DNA of 64,000 bases from JADLHS01 sp964561105 (GCA_964561105.1 CAZLOH010000008.1:74270-138269), one strand, 5' to 3'. Shown: positions 25,274-33,259, numbered from the stretch's first letter. The notes: generated from the sequence alone by a model not told the origin. Numbers and translations are program-made.

Positions 25274-26513
25274 GAGCCCGCTCGAACATCAACTCTCGAA
25301 TTGCATCGGTGCCGACCGCGACGTCGTGGTGGATTACGCCGGCTTCGTTAATCAGGTAGGCAACCGGTGTGGCAAACATGGCATAGCGGCGCGAGATTTC
25401 CCATTGCTGCTGCAAGACGATGGGGAAGGTCAGGCCATGCTCCTTCACCTTGACTCGATTTTCCTTCGGCTCGCCTTTGCTGATCATCACCACGGTGACC
25501 TTCCCCTCACCCGGCCTGTCGGCCACCCTCTCCCCATCCGATGGGGAGAGGGCTGGGGTGAGGGGGCGCTGGCTTCGATGAAACTTCTCCAACTCCGGCG
25601 CCAGCGAGTTGCACGGGCCGCAACTGGGGCTGGAGAAAACCAGCAGCACGCGTTGGCTGCGCAGTTCGCTCAAGCTCAAATCGCCGCGCCCATCTAGTCG
25701 CGGCAACGTAAAGTCCGGTGCAGGTGTGCCGGCTTTCAATCCGTCGCGCTTGAGCCTGCTGCGGGCAAGCGAGCGGTTGGCAAAGCGATTGGCAACGGCC
25801 TGGGGTTCCCCCTCACCCGTCCTTCGGACACCCTCTCCCCCCTCGGGGGAGAGGGACGGGGGGAGGGGGAAACCAGCGTCCGCCAGCTTCAGCAACTCTT
25901 CCGCGCCCATGGCCAGTCGGCTTGCAATCTTCCCATCCGGACCGATGAGATAACCGCTCGGTGTGCCGTTGGCATGGTAGGCCTGGGCAACCTCGCCATT
26001 CTTTTGCAGCAGCACGGGGCAACCGATTTGATGCTCGGCGAACAGTCGCCGGTTTGTCTCCGCGTCGCCGGTGGTGATGACCAGCGGCACCGGCTGCCGC
26101 AGGGTAGCCGACGACGTAAGGAGGCGGACTCCGGTTTCGTTGACTTCCGGGCCATCCGCCTCGTCACCTCGGCGGCTACCTGATGAAAGCGTCGCCAGCT
26201 TCGGCAACATCTCGCGGCAAAAGCCGCAGTCGGGATGAAAGAAGATCAACAACACCGGCTGCCCCCGGAATTGCGCCAGCGATCTTGACTCACCGGCCAA
26301 GTCCGGCAACTCGAAAGCCGGTGCTTCACTGCCGAGTGGCAACCCCTCGGGCTCCTCCGCGCCGCCAAACTCCAGTTCGTCGAGCCGTTTCTCCAGTTCA
26401 TCCAACCGCAGCAGTATGCGCCCGTTCTGGCGGAGCAACTGCCAGCCGAACCAGCCAAACGTCACGATAGCAAGCCCGAGGAACGCCAATACCACATACA
26501 AGGAAAGGTTCAT
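25248..26513 (-). CDS. MauD/TlpA-like membrane-anchored protein with two thioredoxin domains
   Basis: 421 aa. N-terminal anchor (LYVVLAFLGLAIVTFGWFGW), a short coiled segment (LLRLDELEKRLDELE), then two redoxin domains. The first has the active site C96-G-F-C99 (FHPDCGFCREM), the second C298-G-P-C301 (SSPSCGPCNSL). Each is preceded by the AhpC/TSA-type opening (PAFELPDLAG, PDFTLPRLDG). Single-domain proteins of this layout (MauD) help form or maintain disulfides in exported Cys-rich proteins. Three foreign low-complexity inserts (about residues 111-140, 215-236, 316-337) coincide with palindromic repeats. It lies downstream of two Cys-rich mini-protein genes on the same strand, which are plausible substrates. 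Confidence 0.88.
   Translation of the reverse strand: MNLSLYVVLAFLGLAIVTFGWFGWQLLRQNGRILLRLDELEKRLDELEFGGAEEPEGLPLGSEAPAFELPDLAGESRSLAQFRGQPVLLIFFHPDCGFCREMLPKLATLSSGSRRGDEADGPEVNETGVRLLTSSATLRQPVPLVITTGDAETNRRLFAEHQIGCPVLLQKNGEVAQAYHANGTPSGYLIGPDGKIASRLAMGAEELLKLADAGFPLPPSLSPEGGEGVRRTGEGEPQAVANRFANRSLARSRLKRDGLKAGTPAPDFTLPRLDGRGDLSLSELRSQRVLLVFSSPSCGPCNSLAPELEKFHRSQRPLTPALSPSDGERVADRPGEGKVTVVMISKGEPKENRVKVKEHGLTFPIVLQQQWEISRRYAMFATPVAYLINEAGVIHHDVAVGTDAIRELMFERALRVQGQPV
25500..25568. repeat. In-frame palindromic repeat, redoxin insert 3
   Basis: CCCTCACCCGGCCTG ... CTCTCCCCAT/ATGGGGAGAG ... GGGGTGAGGG forms nested inverted repeats and encodes PLTPALSPSDGERV. Closely related sequence is at 25806-25871. 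Confidence 0.88.
25806..25871. repeat. In-frame palindromic repeat, redoxin insert 2
   Basis: CCCTCACCCGTCC ... CTCTCCCCCC/GGGGGAGAGGG ... GGGGAGGGG, same family as 25500-25568. It encodes PLPPSLSPEGGEGVR in the linker between the two thioredoxin domains. Confidence 0.85.
26094..26183. repeat. In-frame palindromic repeat, redoxin insert 1
   Basis: Inverted arms at 26104-26128 (starts GTAGCCGACGACGTAAGG) and 26155-26179 (ends CACCTCGGCGGCTAC) are near-complementary over 24 bases. One arm is also found alone at 16731-16754. Confidence 0.9.
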
Positions 26514-26618
26514 CGTGATCCGTTTCGCGTTGTGTGCAGTTGACGAGTTGGATTGGGCATGCGAGCGGGCCGGAGCTACTCAGCGGTGCGGCAGCTTGCG
26601 GCCTTGCGCATGTGTTGT

Positions 26619-26880
26619 CTAAGTTCCACAGACGTAGGAGACCCAGCTTCCCTTCTTGTATTTGATGCAGTTGCGGCTGCAGCAATCGTTATTGTGCTGG
26701 CAGGGGGACCAGAAGGGAAGGCAGGGCTCCTTTGGCTTCGGGTCTGCCTCCGCCTTGTTCGCGAGCCCGAAGCACGCCAGCGCCATGCTGGCGAGGACCG
26801 CGCCACGCTTCTTTGACGACGTCCGTCGTGGATCTGATTGGGACGGTCCCTTCGTGAATTTTATCGAATGAGCGGTTCAT
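26619..26880 (-). pseudogene. Tat-leader, six-cysteine (knottin-like) mini-protein gene with a one-base frameshift
   Basis: The start ATG at 26880 opens MNRSFDKIHEGTVPI; the remainder is in the next frame. Removing one A near 26835 gives I-DPRRTSSKKRGAVLASMALACFGLANKAEA, which aligns without gaps to the leader of the upstream gene at 27161, including the twin arginine at residues 18-19. The mature part has six Cys in the order C-x6-C-x5-C-C-x3-C-x12-C (CLPFWSPCQHNNDCCSRNC, then YVC near the end), about 40 residues, stop at 26619-26621. This spacing fits the inhibitor-cystine-knot pattern. The frameshift may be real decay or a sequencing error. It starts 2 bases after the stop of the previous mini-protein gene. 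Confidence 0.7.
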
Positions 26881-26882
26881 AT

Positions 26883-27161
26883 CTACTTCGTTGCTCCGGC
26901 GGGTGGGTACCCGCAAAAGGTGCCACCCCAAGAAAAAAAATAGCCGTTGCAGCACCTACTGCAACTCTTCCCCCCACCGCTTTCAAATGGGTTGCAACGG
27001 GTGCCACCTGGCCAGCAGCGAGGTCCCGCTTCCACCTTGTTCGCCAAACCGAAGCAGGCCAGCGCCATGCCGGCGAGTCCGACACCGAATTTCTTCAACG
27101 CCGCGCGGCGTGTGACGGATTGGGCCATGTTCTTGGTGAGTTCATCGAATTTGTTGTTCAT
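26883..27161 (-). CDS. Tat-exported six-cysteine mini-protein
   Basis: 92 aa, start preceded by AAAGGAT. The N-terminus MNNKFDELTKNMAQSVTRRA then ALKKFGVGLAGMALACFGLA is a twin-arginine leader (RR at 18-19). The predicted mature part after VEA is about 47 residues: CWPGGTRC, ten residues, CSRCC, eleven residues, C, then GYPPAGATK. Six cysteines suggest three disulfides. No family is recognised. It is arranged head-to-tail with the frameshifted paralogue and upstream of the double-thioredoxin gene, which could serve disulfide formation, although Tat substrates are normally folded before export. Confidence 0.75.
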   Translation of the reverse strand: MNNKFDELTKNMAQSVTRRAALKKFGVGLAGMALACFGLANKVEAGPRCWPGGTRCNPFESGGGKSCSRCCNGYFFSWGGTFCGYPPAGATK

Positions 27162-27215
27162 ACTTATCCTTTCTTTTTGTTTCTTGGTTAGTGTTTCGTG
27201 ACTGGGATCGCTTCG

Positions 27216-28136
27216 CTAGAGTTCCCCGGCTTCTACGGCTGAGATCACTTGATTCAGAAATCCCAGCGCCTCCTCGGTATCCACCCGATAAAGCGCTTTG
27301 CGAGTCGGACTGCCGCGAGAAACGATTGCCACGAGAGTTTCCTCGCCGGTTTCCGGTTCCACCCAGAGACTCGGCCCGCCCGAATCGCCGGTGGCCGTCC
27401 CACCCAGATCATGGACCGGGTTTTCATCAAGGAAGAGCCAGCGCTCGTGGAGGTTGCAAAAGGCCGATTGTGCAACCCGGCGAATACCATCGGGAGGGAA
27501 CGGCAGATGTCCCGGGTTGGGACCGAGCTCCACCCCGTAGCCGACGGCAGTGAACCTAGCTCGATCCGAACCCTCGCGTAGCCGGCCAGCTGCTTCCAGC
27601 GCGTCCAGGAAGCCGAGCGAAGGAAGCGGCATGATCGGAATATCGCGTATGGCCTCTTTCAGGATCGCTACGCCTATGTCGGAAAGGGGAATGTTGCCGA
27701 AGCCGCCCGCAGGTTGCTCGGCATAGAGCGGGTGCGTCAGGACGGTGGAAACCGCGTGCCACGAACCCGATTCCGCCGCGTTACTGGCGAAGCTGATGAG
27801 CAGGTCGTCCACGGTCATCAGTTCATTCGCGACTGCCGCCTCGACCAAGGCGGTGCCGTGACCGGCGGTGAGCACGACGCGTGGGTGTATCAAATTCCCT
27901 GTGCCAATGAACATCGGAGGAGGGTTCGGAGGCCAAAGACTCTTCAACCAGACAAACCCGCCGACGTTCGGATGAGCGTCGCCGTCGGGTTGTCCATTGG
28001 TGATGGCGTGTGCGTTATTGAGCCCAAGTCTGGCGAACGCCAAGCCGGCGAGGCTGGCACCCATCGTCTTTAGCGCCGTACGGCGGGTGACGGATTGGGC
28101 CATGCTCTTGGTGAGTTCATCGAATTGGTTGTTCAT
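27216..28136 (-). CDS. Tat-leader trypsin/chymotrypsin-family serine protease
   Basis: 306 aa from ATG 28136, which has a good AAAGGAAAA ribosome site and the shared leader MNNQFDELTKSMAQSVTRRT; the longer open frame upstream is not conserved. After NNAHA comes ITNGQPDGDAHPNVGGFVWL, resembling the IVGG-type mature N-terminus of trypsin. The triad is visible as VVLTAGHGT (His), PLSDIGVAIL (Asp) and GGTATGDSGGPSLWV (Ser). A likely extracytoplasmic peptidase. Being co-transcribed with mini-protein genes that carry the same leader, it might process them; that is inference. Confidence 0.88.
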   Translation of the reverse strand: MNNQFDELTKSMAQSVTRRTALKTMGASLAGLAFARLGLNNAHAITNGQPDGDAHPNVGGFVWLKSLWPPNPPPMFIGTGNLIHPRVVLTAGHGTALVEAAVANELMTVDDLLISFASNAAESGSWHAVSTVLTHPLYAEQPAGGFGNIPLSDIGVAILKEAIRDIPIMPLPSLGFLDALEAAGRLREGSDRARFTAVGYGVELGPNPGHLPFPPDGIRRVAQSAFCNLHERWLFLDENPVHDLGGTATGDSGGPSLWVEPETGEETLVAIVSRGSPTRKALYRVDTEEALGFLNQVISAVEAGEL

Positions 28137-28185
28137 AATTTTCCTTTGGTTTGACATCCTCCTTTTTCGGCCCAAGCTCATGCTC

Positions 28186-29943
28186 TCACTCCGAAACAGA
28201 GCGCCGCGCGCGATAAACACGATTCGTTGCTCCGGGGGAACTGTCGCGCACGACAGCAATCCCATCAGCGTTTGTCACGACAATGTTCGTCAACACCGAC
28301 CAACTGACGAAGTCAGTGGAAGTCTCGATGTCGTAACGGCGAGGTTGGCCGTGCGCATCGCGTCCGCCGCCTTTGAGCATCATTTCAAATTCCTCGCCGA
28401 CGAACCTGGCGGATTGGAATTGCGCTGGTTCCTCCACAATCAGTGTCTGATCCACCGGGACGTTGGAAAACTCCTGCACAATTCCGGAGGGCCACTCGAT
28501 GCGCAGCAAGTCAATGTTCGTGGCGCTACCGAAGCCGATGGAAACGTCCAGGCTGGGCTGCGAAAGCCAGCCATCGCCGCCTGAAATCTGACGCATTTGC
28601 CATCGGACAACGCCGCCGATAATCGCTCGCGCGCGCACGATCGCTCCGATGGCGGAACGATTGGAAACCGTTCCCACGCACCGGACCTTGATCCAGTGAT
28701 TGGAATTGCCGTTGTTCTGATACAAAAAATTCTTCTGCGCCCCGGTGATTCCGCCATTGGCCACGAACAGATCCAGAAACCCGTCGTTGTTGTAATCACC
28801 CCACGAGCAACCATTCGAGGCGGCAATGTCCGTCGCCACATCATCTTCCGCGACGCGGAGAAAAGTATCGTCGCCGTTATTGTGGTAGAGGCGGTTGTTT
28901 GATCCCTCGTTCGTCACAAACAAATCGAGGTGACCATCGTTGTCGTAGTCTGCCCAGGCGCAACTGCGGAACCCCGCTTCAAATTCATTGACGATGTCCC
29001 CGGTCGTCATTTTTTCGAACTGGCCGTTGCCCGCGTTCCGGTAGAAAGCGTTTTGGTGAACATTGGCGTCCAAGGTTGAGTTGACGACGAAAAGATCCAG
29101 ATCGCCATCATTATCGTAATCGCCCCACGCACTGCCGACAGAGTTCAACGACTCATTCAGCGCCGTGCCGCTCGCGATCGTCTCAAACGCGCCGCCGCCA
29201 AGATTGCGATAAATGTAATTCCCCTGGCCGGCGTTGTGCGTGACAAAAAGGTCGAGTCGCCCATCGCCATCCACATCCGCCCATGTTCCTTGGGTGGAAT
29301 ACAGCGTCTGGCTGATACCGCTGGCCACGGCGATGTTGGTGAATCGTCCCTGCCCGAGATTGCGATAAAGCGCGTCCACATTGGCCTCCGCGAGCGCGCC
29401 GTTGGCGACAAACAGATCGAGATACCCATCGGCATCGAAGTCACCCCAGGACGCCGAGACCGAACGGCCAGCGGGATTGAAGGCAATGTCGCCGGCTTGC
29501 GCCCCAGTCATTTTTTGGAAAGTGCTGTTACCATTGTTGCGGTAGAGCCAGTTGGTCTCATCTATTCCCAGGTTCGCGACAAAAAGATCAAGGAAGCCGT
29601 CGTTGTCGTAGTCGGCCCAAGAGCATCCGGCCGACCTGAGGTTTACTTCATTCCCGGGTGAGCCCGCGTTAAATCGGGTGAACGTCCCGTTCCCATTATT
29701 GTGATAGAGACGGTTCACCGAGATGCGGTCGAAGTTGCTGACAAACAGATCAAGCCAACCGTCATTATCATAGTCACCCCAGGCGCAACCATCTGACTGT
29801 TCGATATCGGTCCCTACTGGACCAGTCGTGATCTTGGTGAACATGGCTTGCGCTCGGCCTGCCAAAACCAAGGCAAGCATTAGAAGGCTCATTGCTATTG
29901 TTATTGAGGTCGCTTTGCTCACGATCCGATTCAATGTTTTCAT
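28186..29943 (-). CDS. Secreted FG-GAP/VCBS beta-propeller protein with ASPIC/UnbV domain
   Basis: 585 aa, signal peptide ending AGRAQA. Seven repeats of the type WGDYDNDGxLDLFVxN, with calcium-binding D-x-D-x-D-G loops, make a propeller over residues 35-420. It is followed by the UnbV/ASPIC segment (NHWIKVRCVGTVSNRSAIGA and later WPSGIVQEFSNVPVDQTLIV), as in CRTAC1-like proteins. The end (YDIETSTDFVSWSVLTN ... NRVYRARRSVSE) is a version of the C-terminal module shared by secreted proteins here. Probably extracellular, ligand unknown. It lies between the protease gene and a decayed Tat-leader gene on the same strand. Confidence 0.9.
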   Translation of the reverse strand: MKTLNRIVSKATSITIAMSLLMLALVLAGRAQAMFTKITTGPVGTDIEQSDGCAWGDYDNDGWLDLFVSNFDRISVNRLYHNNGNGTFTRFNAGSPGNEVNLRSAGCSWADYDNDGFLDLFVANLGIDETNWLYRNNGNSTFQKMTGAQAGDIAFNPAGRSVSASWGDFDADGYLDLFVANGALAEANVDALYRNLGQGRFTNIAVASGISQTLYSTQGTWADVDGDGRLDLFVTHNAGQGNYIYRNLGGGAFETIASGTALNESLNSVGSAWGDYDNDGDLDLFVVNSTLDANVHQNAFYRNAGNGQFEKMTTGDIVNEFEAGFRSCAWADYDNDGHLDLFVTNEGSNNRLYHNNGDDTFLRVAEDDVATDIAASNGCSWGDYNNDGFLDLFVANGGITGAQKNFLYQNNGNSNHWIKVRCVGTVSNRSAIGAIVRARAIIGGVVRWQMRQISGGDGWLSQPSLDVSIGFGSATNIDLLRIEWPSGIVQEFSNVPVDQTLIVEEPAQFQSARFVGEEFEMMLKGGGRDAHGQPRRYDIETSTDFVSWSVLTNIVVTNADGIAVVRDSSPGATNRVYRARRSVSE

Positions 29944-29947
29944 CGCC

Positions 29948-30304
29948 TTACAACAGGAAAAACCGGGAAAACCTTACTGGGACGAGGGCTAATTCGGGCC
30001 GCATCGGGCGCATCCTTTCAGGGCAAACATGCCATGGCCTTGTGCCGGGGGAAACGTCGGGAGGCGTATCCACATGCGCAACTCCTGAAAAACGCACCAC
30101 TCCGGTGGCGTTCTGGAAGCAACCGGTGCCGCCACTGATGGCTCCTTGGCCAGCGAGGCCGAGGCCAAGTTTCTTCAGCGCGTCGCAGCGGGTGGCGAAC
30201 TGGGCCATGCTTTTGGTGAGTTTACCCGGTGGGAGCAAGCCGGGCCATCCGGAGGGCGTGAATGAGCAGACTCGCTCACGGGGTGGATCGAATTGGTGGT
30301 TCAT
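29948..30304 (-). pseudogene. Decayed Tat-leader gene interrupted by an in-frame repeat
   Basis: 118 aa from ATG 30304. MNHQFD and KLTKSMAQ are the two halves of the leader seen at 28136 and 27161, split by a 21-residue insert (PPRERVCSFTPSGWPGLLPP and G). The twin arginine has become R-C (FATRCDALKKLG), so Tat export is probably lost. The rest (GAISGGTGCFQNATGVVRFSG, then Pro/Arg-rich text) resembles translated repeat DNA rather than a fold. It ends 4 bases before the FG-GAP gene start. I treat it as a remnant of a fourth leader gene. Confidence 0.65.
30224..30286. repeat. Dispersed repeat inserted in the leader of the decayed Tat gene
   Basis: About 63 bases beginning CCCGGTGGGAGCAAGCCGGG separate sequences that are contiguous in the paralogous leaders (FDELTKSMAQ becomes FD-insert-KLTKSMAQ). 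The reading frame is maintained. Confidence 0.7.
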
Positions 30305-30361
30305 AGTTTTCCTTCCGATTTGGTATGTTGTTCTTGCTTGGTCTGATTCGGGACAAGTCAT

Positions 30362-30967
30362 TTACGGGATCGGCACACGCTTGGCGTTGTCCACAAAGCC
30401 AGGAATCGTCATCACCGGTTGAGTATTCGCGTCTGGGAAACCATCACCATCCGCATCGGCCGACGGCAGATAGACTTTGACGTCGTATTTCAGCACGGCG
30501 GTGTTCTGGCTCGTGTACTTCCAGGTGCCGGAGTACAGGATGATGGCCTTGGTCTCCAGCAGGTCACCCGGCTGATGCGGCGTCATCTGCGCATTGGCAT
30601 AAAGCGACCATTGGGCGGTGTCCGAGTTGATCATCCGAGCCTCGCCAATCGCGTCACTGAGATTGTCCGCGCCAAATGCGGCCAGCAATCCAGCGAATTG
30701 GGCGTCGAAGTTTTTGAGAATGGGGCGGGCGGCGCCGGTTTGTCCCAACGGGTCCAGCGGGGTTTGCAAGGCGCTCCACAGGAAACCGGGGTGACCACCC
30801 ACCCAGGCACCGCCAAGGCGATACCATTTTTGACCGAAGCCGGTCACACAGATGGTCCCCACCACCAATGCCACCGCAGTGAGGCACGCGGCGATTCTCT
30901 TCATGATTTCACGGCGTTTGGCGGCTGTGACCAATCCTTCGTTTGATTCATGGATACTGCTTTTCAT
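30362..30967 (-). CDS. Exported protein of unknown function heading the Tat-leader island
   Basis: 201 aa from ATG 30967 with an AAAGGAAAA site like those of its neighbours. The N-terminus carries KRREIMKRIAACLTAVALVVG, a twin-arginine-like export signal. The mature part (WYRLGGAWVGGHPGFLWSALQTPLDP, FDAQFAGLLAAFGADNLSDAIGEARM, YSGTWKYTSQNTAVLKYDVKVYLPSADADGDGFPD) looks beta-rich with a Ca-loop-like DADGDGFPD. No family recognised; proteins of similar text occur near Verrucomicrobial ECF sigma genes, but I cannot confirm homology. It is the first gene of the island, divergent from the sigma factor. Confidence 0.65.
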   Translation of the reverse strand: MKSSIHESNEGLVTAAKRREIMKRIAACLTAVALVVGTICVTGFGQKWYRLGGAWVGGHPGFLWSALQTPLDPLGQTGAARPILKNFDAQFAGLLAAFGADNLSDAIGEARMINSDTAQWSLYANAQMTPHQPGDLLETKAIILYSGTWKYTSQNTAVLKYDVKVYLPSADADGDGFPDANTQPVMTIPGFVDNAKRVPIP

Positions 30968-31278
30968 ACTTTTCCTTTCGTTTCGTTTGTTTGCGGCCAG
31001 GTTGCGAGGCCACTGTTCGTTTTGGTTTTGTTTCCGTTCGGGCCAATGCCCATTACAACCGGAAATCTCCGCACTTCTTACCGAACTGATTTGAATGCTT
31101 CTTCGGCATTCGCTGGCACGTGGTCCGCATCCCATTTAAACTCTCGTGACGAACCACATTAGTTGCCGAGTAATACACGCGGCGCGCGGGAACAATTTAA
31201 CAAGAAATTTTCTGGTTAGAATTTGACCTCGGCATCCGTGTATAACTTGTGCAGGCTATTCCACTACCAACACTGCGT
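30968..31278. promoter_or_regulatory. Divergent promoter region between the Tat-leader island and the ECF sigma gene
   Basis: 311 bases without a gene. A TATAAC (31241-31246) directly preceded by TG is a plausible extended -10 for the sigma gene, with TTAGAA (31217-31222) as a poor -35. The other direction should hold the promoter of the island; no obvious pair is visible, as expected if it uses the ECF factor. The AT content is higher than in flanking genes. Confidence 0.4.
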
Positions 31279-31935
31279 ATGCCCGAGCCAATCCCGGATT
31301 CAATTCCTACCCGGCACAGTCTGCTGCTCCGCCTCAAAGACTGGGAAGATCAGGCGAGTTGGCAGGAGTTCTTCGACACGTACTGGCGATTGATCTACAA
31401 CGTGGCCGTCAAAGCGGGGCTGTCGGACACCGAGGCCCAGGAAGTGGTGCAGGAAACGGTCATTGGCGTGGCGCGTAAGATTGGTGAGTTCAAGGCTGAT
31501 TCCGCGCACGGTTCGTTCAGCGCCTGGTTAATGCAATTGATCCGCTGGCGGATCGCCGATCAGTGGCGCAAACGTGGCGGCGCGGCTCAGGTAGCAGGTC
31601 TGGCCAATTTGGGCTCGATGCCTGGACAACAATTGGACGACACCGGCTCAACCGGTCCGATGGAACGAATTCCCGACCCGACGGACCCGACCCTGAACGT
31701 GGCTTGGGAAGCGGAATGGAAAAGGCAACTGCTGGAAGAAGCGCTCGAGCGCGTGAAACGCCTGGTCAGTCCACGGCAATTTCAGATGTTCGACCTGCAT
31801 GTGTTGCAAAAGCTGACGGTGGCTGAAGTGGCGAAACTGCTCAAAGCCAGCGCCGCCTCAGTGTACATGGCCAAGCATCGAGTCGGTCGGCTGCTGAAAA
31901 GAGAACTGAACAAGCTTGAGCAGAATGACCATTAG
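31279..31935 (+). CDS. ECF-type RNA polymerase sigma factor
   Basis: 218 aa from ATG 31279; a GTG 30 bases upstream overlaps the probable promoter. Opening TRHSLLLRLKDWEDQASWQEF and YWRLIYNVAVKAGLSDTEAQEVVQE form region 2; FSAWLMQLIRWRIADQWRKR completes 2.3-2.4. Region 4 is SPRQFQMFDLHVLQKLTVAEVAKLL with AASVYMAKHRVGRLLKREL as recognition helix. This T-R-x-S-L-L form is typical of Planctomycetota/Verrucomicrobiota ECF factors. No anti-sigma factor is adjacent. Its divergent position suggests it may control the island at 25.2-31.0 kb; this is an inference from layout. Confidence 0.9.
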   Translation: MPEPIPDSIPTRHSLLLRLKDWEDQASWQEFFDTYWRLIYNVAVKAGLSDTEAQEVVQETVIGVARKIGEFKADSAHGSFSAWLMQLIRWRIADQWRKRGGAAQVAGLANLGSMPGQQLDDTGSTGPMERIPDPTDPTLNVAWEAEWKRQLLEEALERVKRLVSPRQFQMFDLHVLQKLTVAEVAKLLKASAASVYMAKHRVGRLLKRELNKLEQNDH

Positions 31936-32063
31936 TGCATGCACCCCGCGACTCGAGTTGCAAAAGAGTTGGCGGAGAAAAATCGTTTACCGATGCGTCA
32001 AGCTCGCAGGCCCGCCGCTATTCGACGATGCCCCGGCGCAGTGAAGCTACTCCGACAATGCGA

Positions 32064-33254
32064 TCAGACGCCCAGTTCGTTTTTCACCGCGGCAAACTGA
32101 TCCAGCGCGAACATCAGATCGGAGCGCGAGTGCGCGGCGGAGATTTGCGTGCGAATGCGGGCCTTGCCTTGCGGGACGACGGGATAGCTGAAGCCAATGA
32201 CATAAACGCCCCTGGCCAGCATCGCGTCGGCGAATTTCGTCGCCAACGCGGCATCGCCCAACATCACCGGACAAATCGGATGCGTGCCGGGCAGAATCGT
32301 GAATCCCAGTTTCGCCATGCCCTCCCGGAAAAATTTTGTGTTCGCTTCCAACGTGTCGCGCAGCGCCGTGGATTCAGTCAACAGTTCCAGCACTTTCAAC
32401 GACGCCCCGGCAATGCTCGGCGCGAGCGTGTTGGAAAACAAATAAGGCCGCGAACGCTGGCGCAGATATTCCACAATTTCTTTCCGTCCGCTGGTGTAAC
32501 CGCCGCTGGCGCCACCGAGCGCCTTGCCGAGCGTGCCGGTGATGAGGTCCACACGGCCCATCACACCGCAATGCTCATGCGTGCCGCGTCCGGTCCGGCC
32601 GATAAAGCCGACGGCATGTGAGTCGTCCACCATCACGAGCGCCTGATACTTGTCCGCGAGATCGCACACCGCCTTCAGGTTGGCGAGGTAGCCATCCATC
32701 GAGAATACCCCGTCCGTGGCGATCAGCTTGAAGCGCGCCTGTTTCGCGTCCGCCTCCCGCAGCTTCGCTTCAAGGTCGGCCATGTCGTTGTTCCGGTAGC
32801 GATGCCGCTGCGCTTTGCTGAGGCGGATGCCGTCAATGATGCTGGCGTGGTTCAACTCATCGGAGATGATCGCATCCGCTTCGCCGAGCAACGTCTCGAA
32901 CAATCCGCCATTCGCATCGAAGCAGGAGGAATAAAGGATCGTATCGTCCGTGCCGAGGAACTCGCTGAGTTTTTGTTCGAGTTGTTTGTGAACGCCCTGG
33001 GTGCCGCAGATGAACCGCACGCTGGCGCAACCGTAACCCCACTGCTCCAGCGCGGCCCGCGCGGCCGCAGCCACGGCGGGATGCTGCGCGAGGCCGAGGT
33101 AATTATTCGCGCACAAGTTGAGCACGGGCCGGCCGTCGCCCACCCGTATCATCGTGCCCTGCGGCGTGGTGATGACGCGCTCCTGCTTATACGTGCCCGC
33201 AGCGCGCACCGCGGCAAGTTGATCGTTCAGATGTTTTTGAAACGAGGCGGTCAT
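32064..33254 (-). CDS. kbl: Glycine C-acetyltransferase (2-amino-3-ketobutyrate CoA ligase)
   Basis: 396 aa from ATG 33254, the standard length; the longer open frame is not conserved. Alpha-oxoamine synthase motifs: LCANNYLGLAQHP, GTQGVHKQLE, DELNHASIIDGIRLSKA, VMVDDSHAVGFIGRTGRGTHEH and LITGTLGKALGGASGGYTSG with the PLP lysine. It splits 2-amino-3-ketobutyrate with CoA to glycine and acetyl-CoA in threonine breakdown. Its partner threonine dehydrogenase is 17 kb away (50644-51759), not adjacent as in many bacteria. It starts 5 bases before the stop of the GH29 gene, which is upstream on the same strand. Confidence 0.95.
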   Translation of the reverse strand: MTASFQKHLNDQLAAVRAAGTYKQERVITTPQGTMIRVGDGRPVLNLCANNYLGLAQHPAVAAAARAALEQWGYGCASVRFICGTQGVHKQLEQKLSEFLGTDDTILYSSCFDANGGLFETLLGEADAIISDELNHASIIDGIRLSKAQRHRYRNNDMADLEAKLREADAKQARFKLIATDGVFSMDGYLANLKAVCDLADKYQALVMVDDSHAVGFIGRTGRGTHEHCGVMGRVDLITGTLGKALGGASGGYTSGRKEIVEYLRQRSRPYLFSNTLAPSIAGASLKVLELLTESTALRDTLEANTKFFREGMAKLGFTILPGTHPICPVMLGDAALATKFADAMLARGVYVIGFSYPVVPQGKARIRTQISAAHSRSDLMFALDQFAAVKNELGV

Positions 33255-33259
33255 GCGTT

